NCBI RefSeq assembly: GCF_000380505.1
Contig: NZ_AQYH01000007.1
Coordinates: forward strand, 434,001 to 498,000
DNA: 64,000 bases
Source: Kaistia granuli DSM 23481
GTDB lineage: Bacteria; Pseudomonadota; Alphaproteobacteria; Rhizobiales; Kaistiaceae
Direction of reading: 5' to 3'
The notes below the pieces were generated by a model. It ran no database searches. It had not been told where the DNA came from and worked only from the letters and a program-made list of their open reading frames with translations. Positions 36,470-46,049 of the stretch are shown in pieces. The translations under genes were made by a program, and so were the position numbers. The stretch's first letter is position 1, and the number at the start of each line of letters is the position of its first letter.

Positions 36470-36690
36470 GAAGGTTGTGCGATCCCTGTTTGCCCAGGAA
36501 CGGGCCCATAGGAGTGGCAGGTTGAGACCTTCGCCGCCCGGGCTGATACACGATCGGTTCAGTCGGGATTATTGACAGCGGCGCGAAGATTGGGAAATCT
36601 CGTGCCTGGCCGGCCCGAAGGGGCGGTGGCCGAGAAGCGATGGAGAGATGCCGGGCAGCCGCGCAAGCGGCGCAATTCGGGAGATACAGG

Positions 36691-36882
36691 ATGACCTACG
36701 CCTTCGACTGGCCCCGCGATGCCGCGGTGGCGCCGACCGCCGCCAGGACTGTTACTCCGCTCGTCGTGTCCGACAGAGCCAATCCGGCCGAAACCGACTA
36801 CCCGCCACATGGCCGGACCGGCGATGATCGCGACACCACATCGGATATCGTCTGGACACTGGCCTACTGGCCGTGGTTGTAA
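36691..36882 (+). CDS. small hypothetical protein
   Basis: A 63-residue frame beginning MTYAFDWPRDAAVAPTAART and ending DIVWTLAYWPWL, preceded by cgggagatacagg, a good ribosome binding site at suitable spacing. No membrane helix, signal or known motif; the C-terminus is rich in aromatic residues. It fills the gap between the sugar operon terminator and the OsmC gene. The site and lack of alternative explanation support a real gene, but it is not recognised. Confidence 0.4.
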   Translation: MTYAFDWPRDAAVAPTAARTVTPLVVSDRANPAETDYPPHGRTGDDRDTTSDIVWTLAYWPWL

Positions 36883-36936
36883 GCCTTCGAACCAGGGCCG
36901 GAGTCGCTCCGGCCCGCCATTCGAGGACGAGCGAGT

Positions 36937-37440
36937 ATGAATGCCACGATCCGGACGCGATCGATCGGTGCGACGGCGACGGCGGGCCGCGACAGCCTGC
37001 CTGAAGTGACCAGCGAGACCGGTGGACGGCTGGCCGTGGTGACAAGGCCATCCGCCGAGGGCTTCAATCCCGTCGACCTGATGGCGGCCTCGCTGTCCTC
37101 CTGCATCGTGCTCAGCGTGCAGATCGCCGCGCGCGGCGAAGGCTGGCTGGCGGAGATCGACCAGGTGACGGCCCGGGTGATCCCCGAAAAGGCCGACGAC
37201 GCCCCGTCGCGGGTGGCGCGCTTCGTCACCACAGTGACGATCGAAGGGCCGCTCGACGACGCGAAAAAGGCCCGGCTGGTCGAGGCGGCCGAGACGATCT
37301 GCACCGTCAGCAACACGCTGCGCGCCGGCGCCGAGATCGCCGCCGGCGGATCCGCCGCCCCCAGAGCGCGCCCGATTGACGATCCCGCCTCCGGGTGCGA
37401 TGCCGTTGGGATAGCGCGGAGCGCGCCGACGGAGGGGTGA
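36937..37440 (+). CDS. OsmC family peroxiredoxin-like protein
   Basis: 167 residues. FNPVDLMAASLSSCIVLSVQ contains the first family cysteine in the long helix, and TICTVSNTLRAGAEI contains the second, the Cys pair that reduces organic hydroperoxides in OsmC/Ohr proteins. The middle has VTARVIPEKADDAPSRVARF. Length is slightly above the usual 140 because of a C-terminal tail of about 25 residues (ASGCDAVGIARSAPTEG). Closer to the YhfA subgroup than to Ohr. The next gene begins five bases downstream. Confidence 0.8.
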   Translation: MNATIRTRSIGATATAGRDSLPEVTSETGGRLAVVTRPSAEGFNPVDLMAASLSSCIVLSVQIAARGEGWLAEIDQVTARVIPEKADDAPSRVARFVTTVTIEGPLDDAKKARLVEAAETICTVSNTLRAGAEIAAGGSAAPRARPIDDPASGCDAVGIARSAPTEG

Positions 37441-37445
37441 GGGAC

Positions 37446-37955
37446 ATGAGCGACGATCAGGGTTTGCTGCAGGAACTGCTCGATCAGGAGCGGCGCCTCG
37501 TCTTCGATCGGTTCGACAACGACACGGCGATCGAGCTCGGCACCCGCATTATCGAGCGGGCCCGGCGCGACGGGCTCTCGATCGTGGTCGAGATCGCCCG
37601 CGGCGAGCAGCGGCTCTATTACTGCGCGCTCGCCGGCACCTCTGCCGACAACGAGTTCTGGGTCGCCGGCAAGACGGCGGTCGTCCGTCGCTTCGGCCAT
37701 TCTTCCTATTACATGGGCGAGCGGGCCCGCCAGCGCGGCGTCGACTTCGCGACGGCCCAGTCGGTCGACCCGAAGAAATACCTGCCGCATGGCGGATCCT
37801 TTCCGATCCTCGTCGCCAAGGTCGGCATGGTCGGCACGGCGACTGTCTCGGGCCTGCCACAGGCCGAGGACCACAAGCTGGTCGTGACGGTGATCGAGGA
37901 ATATCTCGCCGAACTCGGCCTCGCCGAGGCCCGGCCCGAGGTCTGGACGGCGTAG
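37446..37955 (+). CDS. UPF0303 / heme-degrading (GlcG-HbpS-like) domain protein
   Basis: 169 residues from ATG 37446, with ggaggggtgaggg upstream. Residues include LDQERRLVFDRFDNDTAIEL, DGLSIVVEIARGEQRLYYCA, AVVRRFGHSSYYMGERARQR and HGGSFPILV near the C-terminus, the pattern of UPF0303 proteins (YBR137W group) with a GlcG/HbpS-type alpha/beta fold. HbpS binds and degrades haem in Streptomyces; the function of this branch is less certain. It follows the OsmC-like gene by five bases and is probably co-transcribed, suggesting a stress-related role. Confidence 0.8.
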   Translation: MSDDQGLLQELLDQERRLVFDRFDNDTAIELGTRIIERARRDGLSIVVEIARGEQRLYYCALAGTSADNEFWVAGKTAVVRRFGHSSYYMGERARQRGVDFATAQSVDPKKYLPHGGSFPILVAKVGMVGTATVSGLPQAEDHKLVVTVIEEYLAELGLAEARPEVWTA

Positions 37956-38053
37956 GGGCTGCCACGACGCGGTTCCTCGGGGCCCATTCGATCGCGCTGC
38001 ACCTTCACCTCGCCCTCAGGGATAGGTGAAGGTGGCGCGGAATTCCCGGGCGT

Positions 38054-38920
38054 TCAGACGAAGGTGGCGCGGTCGGGGTGCTCGCGCAGCAACGCCGCCT
38101 TCAGCTTCTCGATCGCCCGGCTTTCGATCTGCCGGACGCGCTCCTTCGAGATGCCGAGCGTCTCGCCGAGCGATTCCAGCGTCGCTCCTTCCTCGCGCAG
38201 GCGGCGCTCGCGCAGGATCCGCACCTCGCGATCGGACAGCGCGCTCATCGCCTCGTTCAGCCAGGTGACCCGGCGCTCGGTGTCGATCACGTCGCCGACC
38301 ATCTGGTCGGGCAGCGGCATGTCGTCGACGAGGAAATCCTGCCGGTCCGACGTCGATGAATCCGTATCGTGGATCGGCGCGTTCAGCGAGGTGTCGGAGC
38401 CCGACAGCCGCGCATCCATCAGCGCCACATCGTTGGCGGAAACGCCGACAGCCACCGCGATCTGCTGGTAGATCTGCTGGTTCGGTATCGCGACCGAGCC
38501 CTGCGACAGCTTGGCGCGCAGACGGCGCAGATTGAAGAACAGCGCCTTCTGCGTCGAACTGGTGCCACCGCGCACGATCGACCAGTTGCGCAGGATGTAA
38601 TCCTGGATCGAGGCGCGGATCCACCAGGTGGCATAGGTCGAGAAGCGAACCTCGCGCTCCGGCTCGAAGCGGGCGGCCGCCTCGAGGAGGCCGACATGGC
38701 CCTCCTGGATCAGGTCACTCATCGGCAGGCCGAAATGGCGGAAACGTGCCGCGAGCGCGATGACGAGGCGCATGTGGGACGCGGTCAGGCGATGGAGGGC
38801 GGCCTGATCCTTGACCTCGCGCCAGCGCACGGCGAGGTCATGTTCCTCGGTGCGCTCGAGATAAGGTGCCTGCATGGCGGCCTTGACGAATTGACGTCCG
38901 GAGATTGCCGACGTGCCCAT
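38054..38920 (-). CDS. rpoH: RNA polymerase sigma-32 (heat-shock sigma factor), RpoH
   Basis: 288 residues from ATG 38920 (aggag eight bases upstream; a GTG at 38929 overlaps that site). Region 1.2/2 has QAPYLERTEEHDLAVRW, MRLVIALAARFRHFGLPMSD, and YATWWIRASIQDYILRNW for -10 recognition; region 3 includes STQKALFFNLRRLRAKLSQG (the RpoH box region); region 4.2 has LGISKERVRQIESRAIEKLK. Alphaproteobacteria often have several rpoH genes, and this is probably the rpoH2-type by position next to carD, though paralogues elsewhere cannot be seen. Confidence 0.93.
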   Translation of the reverse strand: MGTSAISGRQFVKAAMQAPYLERTEEHDLAVRWREVKDQAALHRLTASHMRLVIALAARFRHFGLPMSDLIQEGHVGLLEAAARFEPEREVRFSTYATWWIRASIQDYILRNWSIVRGGTSSTQKALFFNLRRLRAKLSQGSVAIPNQQIYQQIAVAVGVSANDVALMDARLSGSDTSLNAPIHDTDSSTSDRQDFLVDDMPLPDQMVGDVIDTERRVTWLNEAMSALSDREVRILRERRLREEGATLESLGETLGISKERVRQIESRAIEKLKAALLREHPDRATFV

Positions 38921-39062
38921 CTCGACCACTCCTATGTTGAAGCCCCGTAGCGAGCTAAGGCTTCACCATACGATCCGGTTCCAAAAAGGGGCGACACATT
39001 GGTGTGATGCGTGCGGAGGCGCGCGTGAGCGGGCGCCGCGCTGTTGGCATCCGACACAAGAA

Positions 39063-39086
39063 AACGCCCGGCGGGTGCCGGGCGTT
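39063..39086 (-). terminator. terminator of the carD gene
   Basis: aacgcccggc / gccgggcgtt, loop of four, followed on the minus strand by tttcttgtg; lies 48 bases after the carD stop. Confidence 0.85.
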
Positions 39087-39133
39087 CCTTGGTATCTTCG
39101 AAGATCCGAAGCCGGGCGCTCAGCGCCGCGGGC

Positions 39134-39727
39134 TCAGGCTGCCTCGTCGTGCTTCTCGTCGTCGGCATCGACCTCGGCGACGACTTCCTCGTCGACCTTG
39201 CCGCCGCGCTTCGGGCTCTTGGCGAGGTTCTGCTCGATCTGGCGGACCGCTTCGGTCTCCGAGATCTCGCTGACCGCCGCGATTTCGCGCGACATGCGGT
39301 CGAGGGCCGCCTCATAGAGCTGACGCTCGCTGTAGGACTGCTCCGGCTGCGTGTCGGAACGGTAGAGATCGCGAACGACTTCCGAGATCTGAATCAGGTC
39401 GCCGGAGTTGATCTTCGCTTCATATTCCTGGGCCCGACGGCTCCACATGGTGCGCTTGACGCGGGCGCGGCCACGAATGGTCTCGAGCGCCTTCTTCACG
39501 GTGGTCGCGTCCGAAAGCTTGCGCATGCCGACCGTCGTCGCCTTCGCGACGGGTACGCGCAGTTTCATCTTGTCCTTCTCGAACGCGATCACGAAGAGCT
39601 CAAGCTTGATGCCGGCCACTTCCTGCTCTTCGATACCGACAATCTCACCGACGCCGTGCGCCGGATAGACGATATGCTCGCCGGTCTTGAAATCGGAACG
39701 CAGAGTGGTCTTCTTGAGGGTGGCCAT
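39134..39727 (-). CDS. carD: CarD family transcriptional regulator
   Basis: 197 residues from ATG 39727 (ggag at a spacing of 11). MATLKKTTLRSDFKTGEHIV begins the Tudor-like RNA polymerase-interacting domain with HGVGEIVGIEEQEVAGIKLE, and the helical DNA-binding domain follows with WSRRAQEYEAKINSGDLIQI and EAALDRMSREIA. A longer open frame upstream lacks the family start. The C-terminal tail is acidic (EVVAEVDADDEKHDEAA). CarD/CdnL stabilises promoter open complexes, especially at rRNA promoters, and sits in the conserved Rhizobiales block with fdxA and rpoH. Confidence 0.92.
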   Translation of the reverse strand: MATLKKTTLRSDFKTGEHIVYPAHGVGEIVGIEEQEVAGIKLELFVIAFEKDKMKLRVPVAKATTVGMRKLSDATTVKKALETIRGRARVKRTMWSRRAQEYEAKINSGDLIQISEVVRDLYRSDTQPEQSYSERQLYEAALDRMSREIAAVSEISETEAVRQIEQNLAKSPKRGGKVDEEVVAEVDADDEKHDEAA

Positions 39728-40181
39728 ACGCGTATTAACTCCGTTAAATTGGCGGGCCCGGCTCGCCAAGCCAAAGGCCGGATTTTGACGATTCCCCGTC
39801 TCATCCATGGCAAATGCGACTCCGACCCGGTTCCGGAGCAAACGCGCCCCGGAGGCGAACCGGTCGGGTCCGCTCATTCCGCTTGTCAGCCGATCAGGAA
39901 GACGCTTGTCACCAGCCAGGTGTCTCGCATGCGTGAACAACATCGTCGACGATCCTCCGCCGGCGCGCGCTTGTCGCGTCAGGGCGGTCTATCGCGTCAA
40001 TGTTGAGGGTTGTTCACGAACGAAACACCAAAAAGGTGCGGTTACGCCGTAGGTGGTTACCGACTGTATTTGTATATATATCACAAAATACCCAAAAATC
40101 AAAGCATTGCCGTCGCTGCGCCGCGAGGGCGCTTCGCGTCGGCCGCCTGGATCGGGATCGGTAGGCGAATCGGAAGCCTTG
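39728..40181. promoter_or_regulatory. gene-free region with an AT-rich patch upstream of carD
   Basis: About 450 bases. The stretch around 40060-40110 (tatttgtatatatatcac and ccaaaaatcaaagc) is far more AT-rich than the surroundings and is the most likely site of promoter activity. No coding frame with support was seen. Confidence 0.45.
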
Positions 40182-40520
40182 TCAGTCGCCTTCGCCGGGG
40201 GCGGCGGAGAACTGCGTCTCGAGCTTGTTGGCCACCCCGTCGAAATCGGCGGCGTCGGCCGGCGGATCCTTGCGGACGGTGATGTTCGGCCATTTCTCGG
40301 CATATTCGGCGTTGAGCTTCAGCCACTTCTCGAGGCCCGGCTCGGTATCCGGCTTGATCGCCTCGGCCGGGCATTCCGGCTCGCAGACGCCGCAATCGAT
40401 GCATTCATCCGGATGGATGACGAGCATGTTTTCGCCCTCGTAGAAGCAGTCCACGGGACACACTTCCACGCAATCCGTATATTTGCAGCGGATACAATTG
40501 TCGGTCACGACATAGGGCAC
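40182..40520 (-). CDS. fdxA: 7Fe ferredoxin FdxA
   Basis: 112 residues. [17 protein letters not shown] binds the 3Fe-4S cluster and [12 protein letters not shown] the 4Fe-4S cluster, typical of FdxA. The long C-terminal extension ([20 protein letters not shown]) is family-typical. It serves as a low-potential electron carrier. It lies between carD and the S4 protein, the conserved order in Rhizobiales. Confidence 0.95.
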   Translation of the reverse strand: MPYVVTDNCIRCKYTDCVEVCPVDCFYEGENMLVIHPDECIDCGVCEPECPAEAIKPDTEPGLEKWLKLNAEYAEKWPNITVRKDPPADAADFDGVANKLETQFSAAPGEGD

Positions 40521-40639
40521 GATCGTCTCCTCGGGCGGGCACGCTCCAAGCTCGCCGTCGCCGGATGGGTAAACGCTTTAGCGAGGCGGCGCAAGGATCG
40601 CGGATGCCGCACGGGGCGGTCCCGCCTGAACCTGTTTTC

Positions 40640-41053
40640 TCAATCTTCGTCGTCGGTTGGAAAATTCGATCCGTCGTCGGCGGATGTCCCGGAATGGAAC
40701 GCATCCAGCACCCGGCGGTCGCGTTTCGTCGGCCGTGGACCGCCGCGCTGGAGCGGCGACGACGCCGGCGAAATCGGAGCCGGCGGCGTGATGTCCTCGT
40801 AGAGACGCTGCGCTTCCGGCGCCGGCCCCCGGCGCGTGCCGGGGTCCAGGATGCGGATCACCCGCACCTGGCGTTCGAAAGCGACCGTCAGGACGTCGCC
40901 GGGCCGCACGAGGCGGCTCGACGCGTCGATCTTGTCGCGGTTGACGCGGACCTTGCCGCCCGTCACCAGCTTCTGGGCGATCGAGCGGCTCTTGGCGAGG
41001 CGAGCAAACCAGAGCCATTTGTCGATACGCTGGCGTCCGGTCTCCTCGCTCAT
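40640..41053 (-). CDS. RNA-binding S4 domain protein (Hsp15-like)
   Basis: 137 residues. The first 85 residues form an S4 fold (QRIDKWLWFARLAKSRSIAQ, VTGGKVRVNRDKIDASSRLV, RPGDVLTVA). The C-terminal 50 residues are proline- and charge-rich. Hsp15 in E. coli binds stalled 50S subunits carrying nascent peptides; this homologue lacks clear signature of substrate. Order with the helicase (29 bases upstream) suggests a shared transcript. Confidence 0.9.
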   Translation of the reverse strand: MSEETGRQRIDKWLWFARLAKSRSIAQKLVTGGKVRVNRDKIDASSRLVRPGDVLTVAFERQVRVIRILDPGTRRGPAPEAQRLYEDITPPAPISPASSPLQRGGPRPTKRDRRVLDAFHSGTSADDGSNFPTDDED

Positions 41054-41081
41054 CGCTGCTCCGCGTTGGGTCCCAGACTAA

Positions 41082-44000
41082 CTAGCCGCCGCGCTTCTTG
41101 GCTTCGAGGTCGGCCTTGAGGGCCGCCAGAGCCGCGAAGGGCGAGTTCGGATCGATCGGCCGTTCGCGCCGGGGCTCCTCGCGCCGCGGCGCCGCAGCCT
41201 GGCCTGGACGCTGATCGCCGCCCTTGTTGCGGTGATCGTTGCCGGGACGGTCGTTGCGACGGCCCTCGCGCTCGCCCTGCGGGCGGTCGCCATTGCCGCG
41301 CTCGGGACGCGGACCGCGCTGCTGCGGCCGGCCCTGGCGACGGCCGTCGCGCTCGCCGTCCTGCTGGCGGCCACGGCCTTCGCGACCTTCCGGCTTCGCT
41401 TCACCGGCAGCGCCTTCGGCCGGAGCCGACGCGTTGCTGTTCGGACGACGGTCACGGCGATGATCGCGCTGCTGCGGGCGACGGTCGAACCGGCCCGGAC
41501 GCCAGACGTCGATCATTTCCGGCTCGGCCGGGGTCGCCGGCTCGGCGGCGGTCTCGGTCACGACCTCGGTCGCCGTCTCGGTCTCGGTCGTCTCGGCGAC
41601 GGTCTCTGCCGTTGCTGCCGCTACCGTTTCCGTGGCTTCCACCTCTGCAACTTCGGTCTCGGCGGATTCGACGGCAGCTTCGGCCACGGCCGAATCAGCC
41701 TCGACAGCCGCCGCAACGTCGCTTTCGACGGCCGTCGCAACCTCCGCCTCGGCGGCGGCAGGCGCTTCGGCCTCGGTCACCGTTTCGACCGTCTCGGTCG
41801 TGACGGTTTCCGCCTTGGCGACCGGCGCTGCCTTCGGCGGCGCCGGGCGGCGATCGAGACGGTAACCGAGCGACTTCAGCACGCCGGCGAAATCCTCGCC
41901 GGAGCAGCCGAGCAGCGAGGTCATCGAAACGGTGATAGTGAAACCATTGCCGTCGACGGCGCCCTCGGGCGGCACGAGATTATCGGAAGTCGGCTTCCAG
42001 GCGATCAGCGGCCGGATGATGTCGGCCAGACGCTCGAGAATGTCGATGCGGACGGCGCGGTTGCCGGCGATGCGATAGCCGACGACGCGGTAGAGCGGCC
42101 GGGCGAAGGTCGGATCGACCGGCACGGTGGTGCGGCCGGTGGCGGAGAGCTGCGGCAGCTCGGCCAGGCCCGGCGCGTCGAGGCCGTGGTTCTTCAGCGC
42201 CCACAGCATGGCGTTGAGGGCGCTCGGCGCCGGCTTCAGCAGGGCCGGAACGTAGATGTGGTAGGCGCCGAAGCGCACGCCGAGCTTGCGCAGGCCCGAG
42301 CGGGCCTCCTGGTCCAGCGCCTTGATTTCCTCGGCGATCTCCGAGCGTTCGAGAACGCCCTGGCCCTCGACAATGCGGAAGGCGATGCCGCGCGCCGGCG
42401 CTGAAAGCTCGACGCCCGCCAGCAGTTCGAACAGCGGCTTCAGCAGCGTCTCGATATGGCTCTTCAGCCAGATGTCGACGCGGTCCTGCACACGTTCGCG
42501 CGCCGGACCGGTCAGGCCCTCATCGGCGAGCAGCACCAGGCGCGGCCGCAGCGCGTCGTCCGTCGAGACGATGCGGGCGACCGGCGCGCCGAGCCAGCGC
42601 AGCGTGCCGTCGGTCGAGAGCACGAATTCGGGATTGGGGGCGTTGCCGATCTTCTCGGCGCGGCGTTCGATCTCGCCGGCAAGCGCTTTCTGGGCTACGG
42701 CCCCGATCGCTTTGGCGTCCGGGCCGTCGGCCTGGGGATCTGGCGTGAAGCGGAAACCCTGCAGGCTTCCGACATGCTGTCCCTCGACCAGCACATCGCC
42801 GGAGGTCGTGATTTCTGCTTCGAGCATGGCGTTTTCTCTGAGCCGCTTCATCAGTACACTTGTGCGCCTGTCCACGAAACGCTGAGTCAGCCTTTCGTGC
42901 AGCGCATCGGAAAGTCGATCCTCTATAGCGCGCGTGCGCTCCTGCCAATGGCGAGGATCCTTAAGCCAGTTAGGCCGGTTTGCCGCAAAGGTCCATGTTC
43001 TTATGTGCGCAATGCGGTTGGCGAGCGTATCGATATCGCCATCCGTGCGATCTGCAAAGGCGACCTGACGCTGAAACCAGTCGTCCGGCACCGCGCCGTC
43101 GCGGGCGACGAAGGTGAAAATGTCACCGACGATCTCGGCATGATTGGCCGGGGCAATGCGGCGGTAGTCGGGCGTCTGGCAGATATCCCAGAGCAATTCG
43201 ATGCGCTCGCGCCGGTTGGCGAGCGCCCGGATGCCCGGGTCGCGGCTGACGATTTCGAGCACGGTCACGTCCTCGGCGGGAGGGGCCTTCGATAGGCCCT
43301 CCTGGTCCGGCGTCCGCTCCAAACTGGCGCGAAGGCTATCGATCGTGCGGAAATCCAGCGCCCGGTTGCGCCATTGCAGCGTGCGCACCGGGGCGAATTG
43401 ATGGCTCTCCAGCGCCTCGATCAGTTCGTCCTCGAACGGGTCGACCTGGCCGGTGACGCCGAAGGTGCCGTCGCGGGTATGGCGTCCGGCGCGGCCGGCG
43501 ATCTGGCCCAGCTCGGCCGCCGTCAACCGCCGGTACTGGAAGCCGTCGAATTTCCGTTCCTGCGCGAAGGCGACGTGATCGACGTCGAGATTGAGGCCCA
43601 TGCCGATCGCATCGGTGGCGACGAGAAAATCGACGTCGCCCGACTGATAAAGTTCGACCTGGGCATTTCGCGTGCGCGGTGAAAGCGAGCCGAGCACCAC
43701 CGCTGCGCCGCCACGTTGCCGCCGAATCAGCTCGGCGATCGCATAGACCTCGTCGGCCGAGAAGGCGACGACGGCGGTGCGGCGGGGCAGGCGGGTGATC
43801 TTCTTCGAGCCGGCATAGGTCAGCATCGACATGCGCGGCCGGGTGACGACGTTGATCCCCGGCAGCAGTTTTTCCAGGATGCCGCGCATCGTTCCGGCGC
43901 CGAGCAGCAGCGTCTCGTCGCGGCCACGCAGGTTGAGCAGCCGGTCGGTGAAGACGTGGCCGCGGTCGAGATCGGCGGCGAGCTGGATCTCGTCGATCGC

Positions 44001-44303
44001 CAGGAAGGACGCGTCGGTATGGGAGGGCAGGGCCTCGACCGTGCAGACGCGATAGCGCGGGTGCGGCGGGATGATCTTTTCTTCGCCGGTGATCAGCGCG
44101 ACGGCGTTGGCGCCGACCCGCGCCACGACCCGGCCATAGACCTCGCGGGCGAGCAGGCGGAGCGGCAGGCCGATGACGCCCGACGAATGGGCGAGCATGC
44201 GCTCGATCGCCAGATGCGTCTTGCCGGTATTGGTCGGACCCAAAACGGCAGTGACGTTGCGCCCGCCCGCTCCGGCGCCTGTAGCTTTCGACCGATCAAT
44301 CAT
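41082..44303 (-). CDS. Suv3-like DExH RNA helicase with low-complexity tail
   Basis: 1073 residues from ATG 44303; the TTG at 44363 is in frame but has no binding site. The N-terminal core has Walker A in AVLGPTNTGKTHLAIERML, Walker B in FLAIDEIQLAADLDRGHV, motif V in VATDAIGMGLNLDVDHVAFA, and motif VI in QIAGRAGRHTRDGTFG. This is the mitochondrial/alpha-proteobacterial Suv3-like family, about 700-1000 residues. The tail after about residue 800 is unusual: about 110 residues dominated by Glu, Thr, Ala and Val (TETVETVTEAEAPAAAEAEV) followed by an Arg/Gln/Gly/Pro-rich segment (GRGRQQDGERDGRRQGRPQQ) that is probably disordered and RNA-binding. Confidence 0.9.
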   Translation of the reverse strand: MIDRSKATGAGAGGRNVTAVLGPTNTGKTHLAIERMLAHSSGVIGLPLRLLAREVYGRVVARVGANAVALITGEEKIIPPHPRYRVCTVEALPSHTDASFLAIDEIQLAADLDRGHVFTDRLLNLRGRDETLLLGAGTMRGILEKLLPGINVVTRPRMSMLTYAGSKKITRLPRRTAVVAFSADEVYAIAELIRRQRGGAAVVLGSLSPRTRNAQVELYQSGDVDFLVATDAIGMGLNLDVDHVAFAQERKFDGFQYRRLTAAELGQIAGRAGRHTRDGTFGVTGQVDPFEDELIEALESHQFAPVRTLQWRNRALDFRTIDSLRASLERTPDQEGLSKAPPAEDVTVLEIVSRDPGIRALANRRERIELLWDICQTPDYRRIAPANHAEIVGDIFTFVARDGAVPDDWFQRQVAFADRTDGDIDTLANRIAHIRTWTFAANRPNWLKDPRHWQERTRAIEDRLSDALHERLTQRFVDRRTSVLMKRLRENAMLEAEITTSGDVLVEGQHVGSLQGFRFTPDPQADGPDAKAIGAVAQKALAGEIERRAEKIGNAPNPEFVLSTDGTLRWLGAPVARIVSTDDALRPRLVLLADEGLTGPARERVQDRVDIWLKSHIETLLKPLFELLAGVELSAPARGIAFRIVEGQGVLERSEIAEEIKALDQEARSGLRKLGVRFGAYHIYVPALLKPAPSALNAMLWALKNHGLDAPGLAELPQLSATGRTTVPVDPTFARPLYRVVGYRIAGNRAVRIDILERLADIIRPLIAWKPTSDNLVPPEGAVDGNGFTITVSMTSLLGCSGEDFAGVLKSLGYRLDRRPAPPKAAPVAKAETVTTETVETVTEAEAPAAAEAEVATAVESDVAAAVEADSAVAEAAVESAETEVAEVEATETVAAATAETVAETTETETATEVVTETAAEPATPAEPEMIDVWRPGRFDRRPQQRDHRRDRRPNSNASAPAEGAAGEAKPEGREGRGRQQDGERDGRRQGRPQQRGPRPERGNGDRPQGEREGRRNDRPGNDHRNKGGDQRPGQAAAPRREEPRRERPIDPNSPFAALAALKADLEAKKRGG

Positions 44304-44931
44304 CTCGCGGGCAGTCTCACAATTCCAACGTTCGGACGATGCCCCTGTATCATGTCGAAACAAAGGGGGGCCCGTTCCACGCCTGCAGAAAGTCCCCGAT
44401 TAACCTGTGGAACCTTTCTGGAACAAACGATGTCCGAATCACTGACTCGCCGGAAATCGCGTTCTGTTCACCACCATATATGTGCCGCTCGCGCGGGACC
44501 GCCACGAAATAGTGCCGCGAGCCGCGGCGCGGCGACCGGAAATGCCGCCGGAGCGTTAACGTCTGGCCTCCGGATCCCCGTCCGCCATGGTTAGCGAAAC
44601 GTAAATTCGATCAATGACATTTGTGAAACTTCGTTAGGGATTCGATCGAATCCGGAACGGAGCATGGACGAATCATCGGTACCCCGGCGTTCCGGATTCG
44701 TGCCCACGACCGGTGGTGGCCATGGCCAGCCGCCCCACGAGATATCGCGCCGGCCGCCCCAGCGGACCCGGCGCGCGGGCCGATCGGCCGGGCCGCGCGT
44801 TAACGAATGGGAGAGACGCTGTCGCAATCCGGGACAGGGTGGGAGGGGCCAAACTGGCCAATAGACGCTCCGCGCGGGGAGATTTGCCCTGTCGGCGACG
44901 TCCTTTGGCGAGGTCGCGGAATCGGTCCGGC
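44304..44931. other. gene-free stretch upstream of the helicase
   Basis: 630 bases with only short unsupported frames. It contains the helicase promoter and the 3' region of the gene at 44932. No repeat or RNA structure was recognised. Confidence 0.45.
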
Positions 44932-45792
44932 TTACTCTGCCGAGGCGCGCTGGGTTTCGGAGTGGCCGACGAAGCGCGAGGCGTGGATGGTCAGCATGCC
45001 GACCTCGGTGCCGATCTGCATCCGGTAGGGGATCATGACGCCCAGCGCCTCGACGGGGGCGAGCCAGACCTCGAGCGCCTTGTTGTTTTCCATGTACTCG
45101 ATCGCCTCGCGCGTCGGCCGGTGGCCGGCGACCGGGACATAGCGGGCGCCGCAGACGACCACGGAGCCCTTGTAGGAGCCGTCCTGGCCGTCCACCTCGG
45201 CCGTGCCCTTGTAGTAGAGCTTGACGTCGAAGCGCTGCCAGCCGTCGAAGACGGGGACGGTGCGGTTGCAGGCGCCGGCGGTGCTGCCGTTCTTCATCGG
45301 CACGATCATCGCGCTCAAGGGATCGAAGATGTTGCGCTTGTGCTGCGGCAGCAGCGGCACGCGGTCCGCTTTCTTCGCCAGCGGCGGCATCGCCGCGACA
45401 TGCTGGATGTTGCCGGCATTCATCTGCATCGAGACGGTCGAGTTGCGGTGGCCGTTCTCGCTGGTGTCGAGCAGGTAGGCGCCGGGCAGGACACGGGTGC
45501 CGATCATACGGCCGCTGCTCTTCAGATAGCCCTTGCCGTCGGAGACGAAGCGGCTGACGCCGCTGGTCGTGCCGCGTACGGTGATGGTGTAGCCCTTGCC
45601 GTCGAATTCGGTGTCGAGCGCGAAGCGGCCGATGGTCAGCCCGCCGAGCAGGATGTTATAGGTGGCATCGACCTTGCCGCTCGGCGCCTGGGCCTTGGCG
45701 GGCGCGGCGGCGGCGGTTGGTGCCTGGGCGCAGATCGACGCCACCGCCAGGGCCGGCAGGCAAAGGGCACGGAGGAAGCGGCGCGATTTCAT
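44932..45792 (-). CDS. DUF3108 periplasmic protein
   Basis: 286 residues. A signal peptide (MKSRRFLRALCLPALAVASI ... AQAPTAAAAP) is at the N-terminus when started at ATG 45792. DATYNILLGGLTIGRFALDT begins the DUF3108 beta fold, and AIEYMENNKALEVWLAPVEA and GTEVGMLTIHASRF lie near the C-terminus. The function of the family is unknown; it probably acts in the periplasm. It is transcribed divergently from rpmB, a neighbourhood shared with other Rhizobiales. Confidence 0.8.
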   Translation of the reverse strand: MKSRRFLRALCLPALAVASICAQAPTAAAAPAKAQAPSGKVDATYNILLGGLTIGRFALDTEFDGKGYTITVRGTTSGVSRFVSDGKGYLKSSGRMIGTRVLPGAYLLDTSENGHRNSTVSMQMNAGNIQHVAAMPPLAKKADRVPLLPQHKRNIFDPLSAMIVPMKNGSTAGACNRTVPVFDGWQRFDVKLYYKGTAEVDGQDGSYKGSVVVCGARYVPVAGHRPTREAIEYMENNKALEVWLAPVEALGVMIPYRMQIGTEVGMLTIHASRFVGHSETQRASAE

Positions 45793-46049
45793 GAGAAATG
45801 GTTCCGTCGAAGAGGCTTGGCCGGGCGCGATTTTCGCCGTCATCGCCGCGCCGGCGCGTGGTTCGGATGCTGCCCCCAAATCACTTCGCGCGATTCTAGG
45901 TGATTTGCCCCGCTTTAGTCACTAGTCATCGCGCGCTGAATGCTTGACGGCCCCGGCTTCGGCCACTATGAGAAGGCCCACTTTCCGATACCCCTGCCGT
46001 GATGGATGCCGAAGCTGGCGCGTTGCGGCGGAATAGAAGGATTTTTGTC

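Noticed and set aside
41232-42404. Repetitive plus-strand frame as a repeat-rich surface protein
   Set aside because: Antisense to the low-complexity tail of the helicase.
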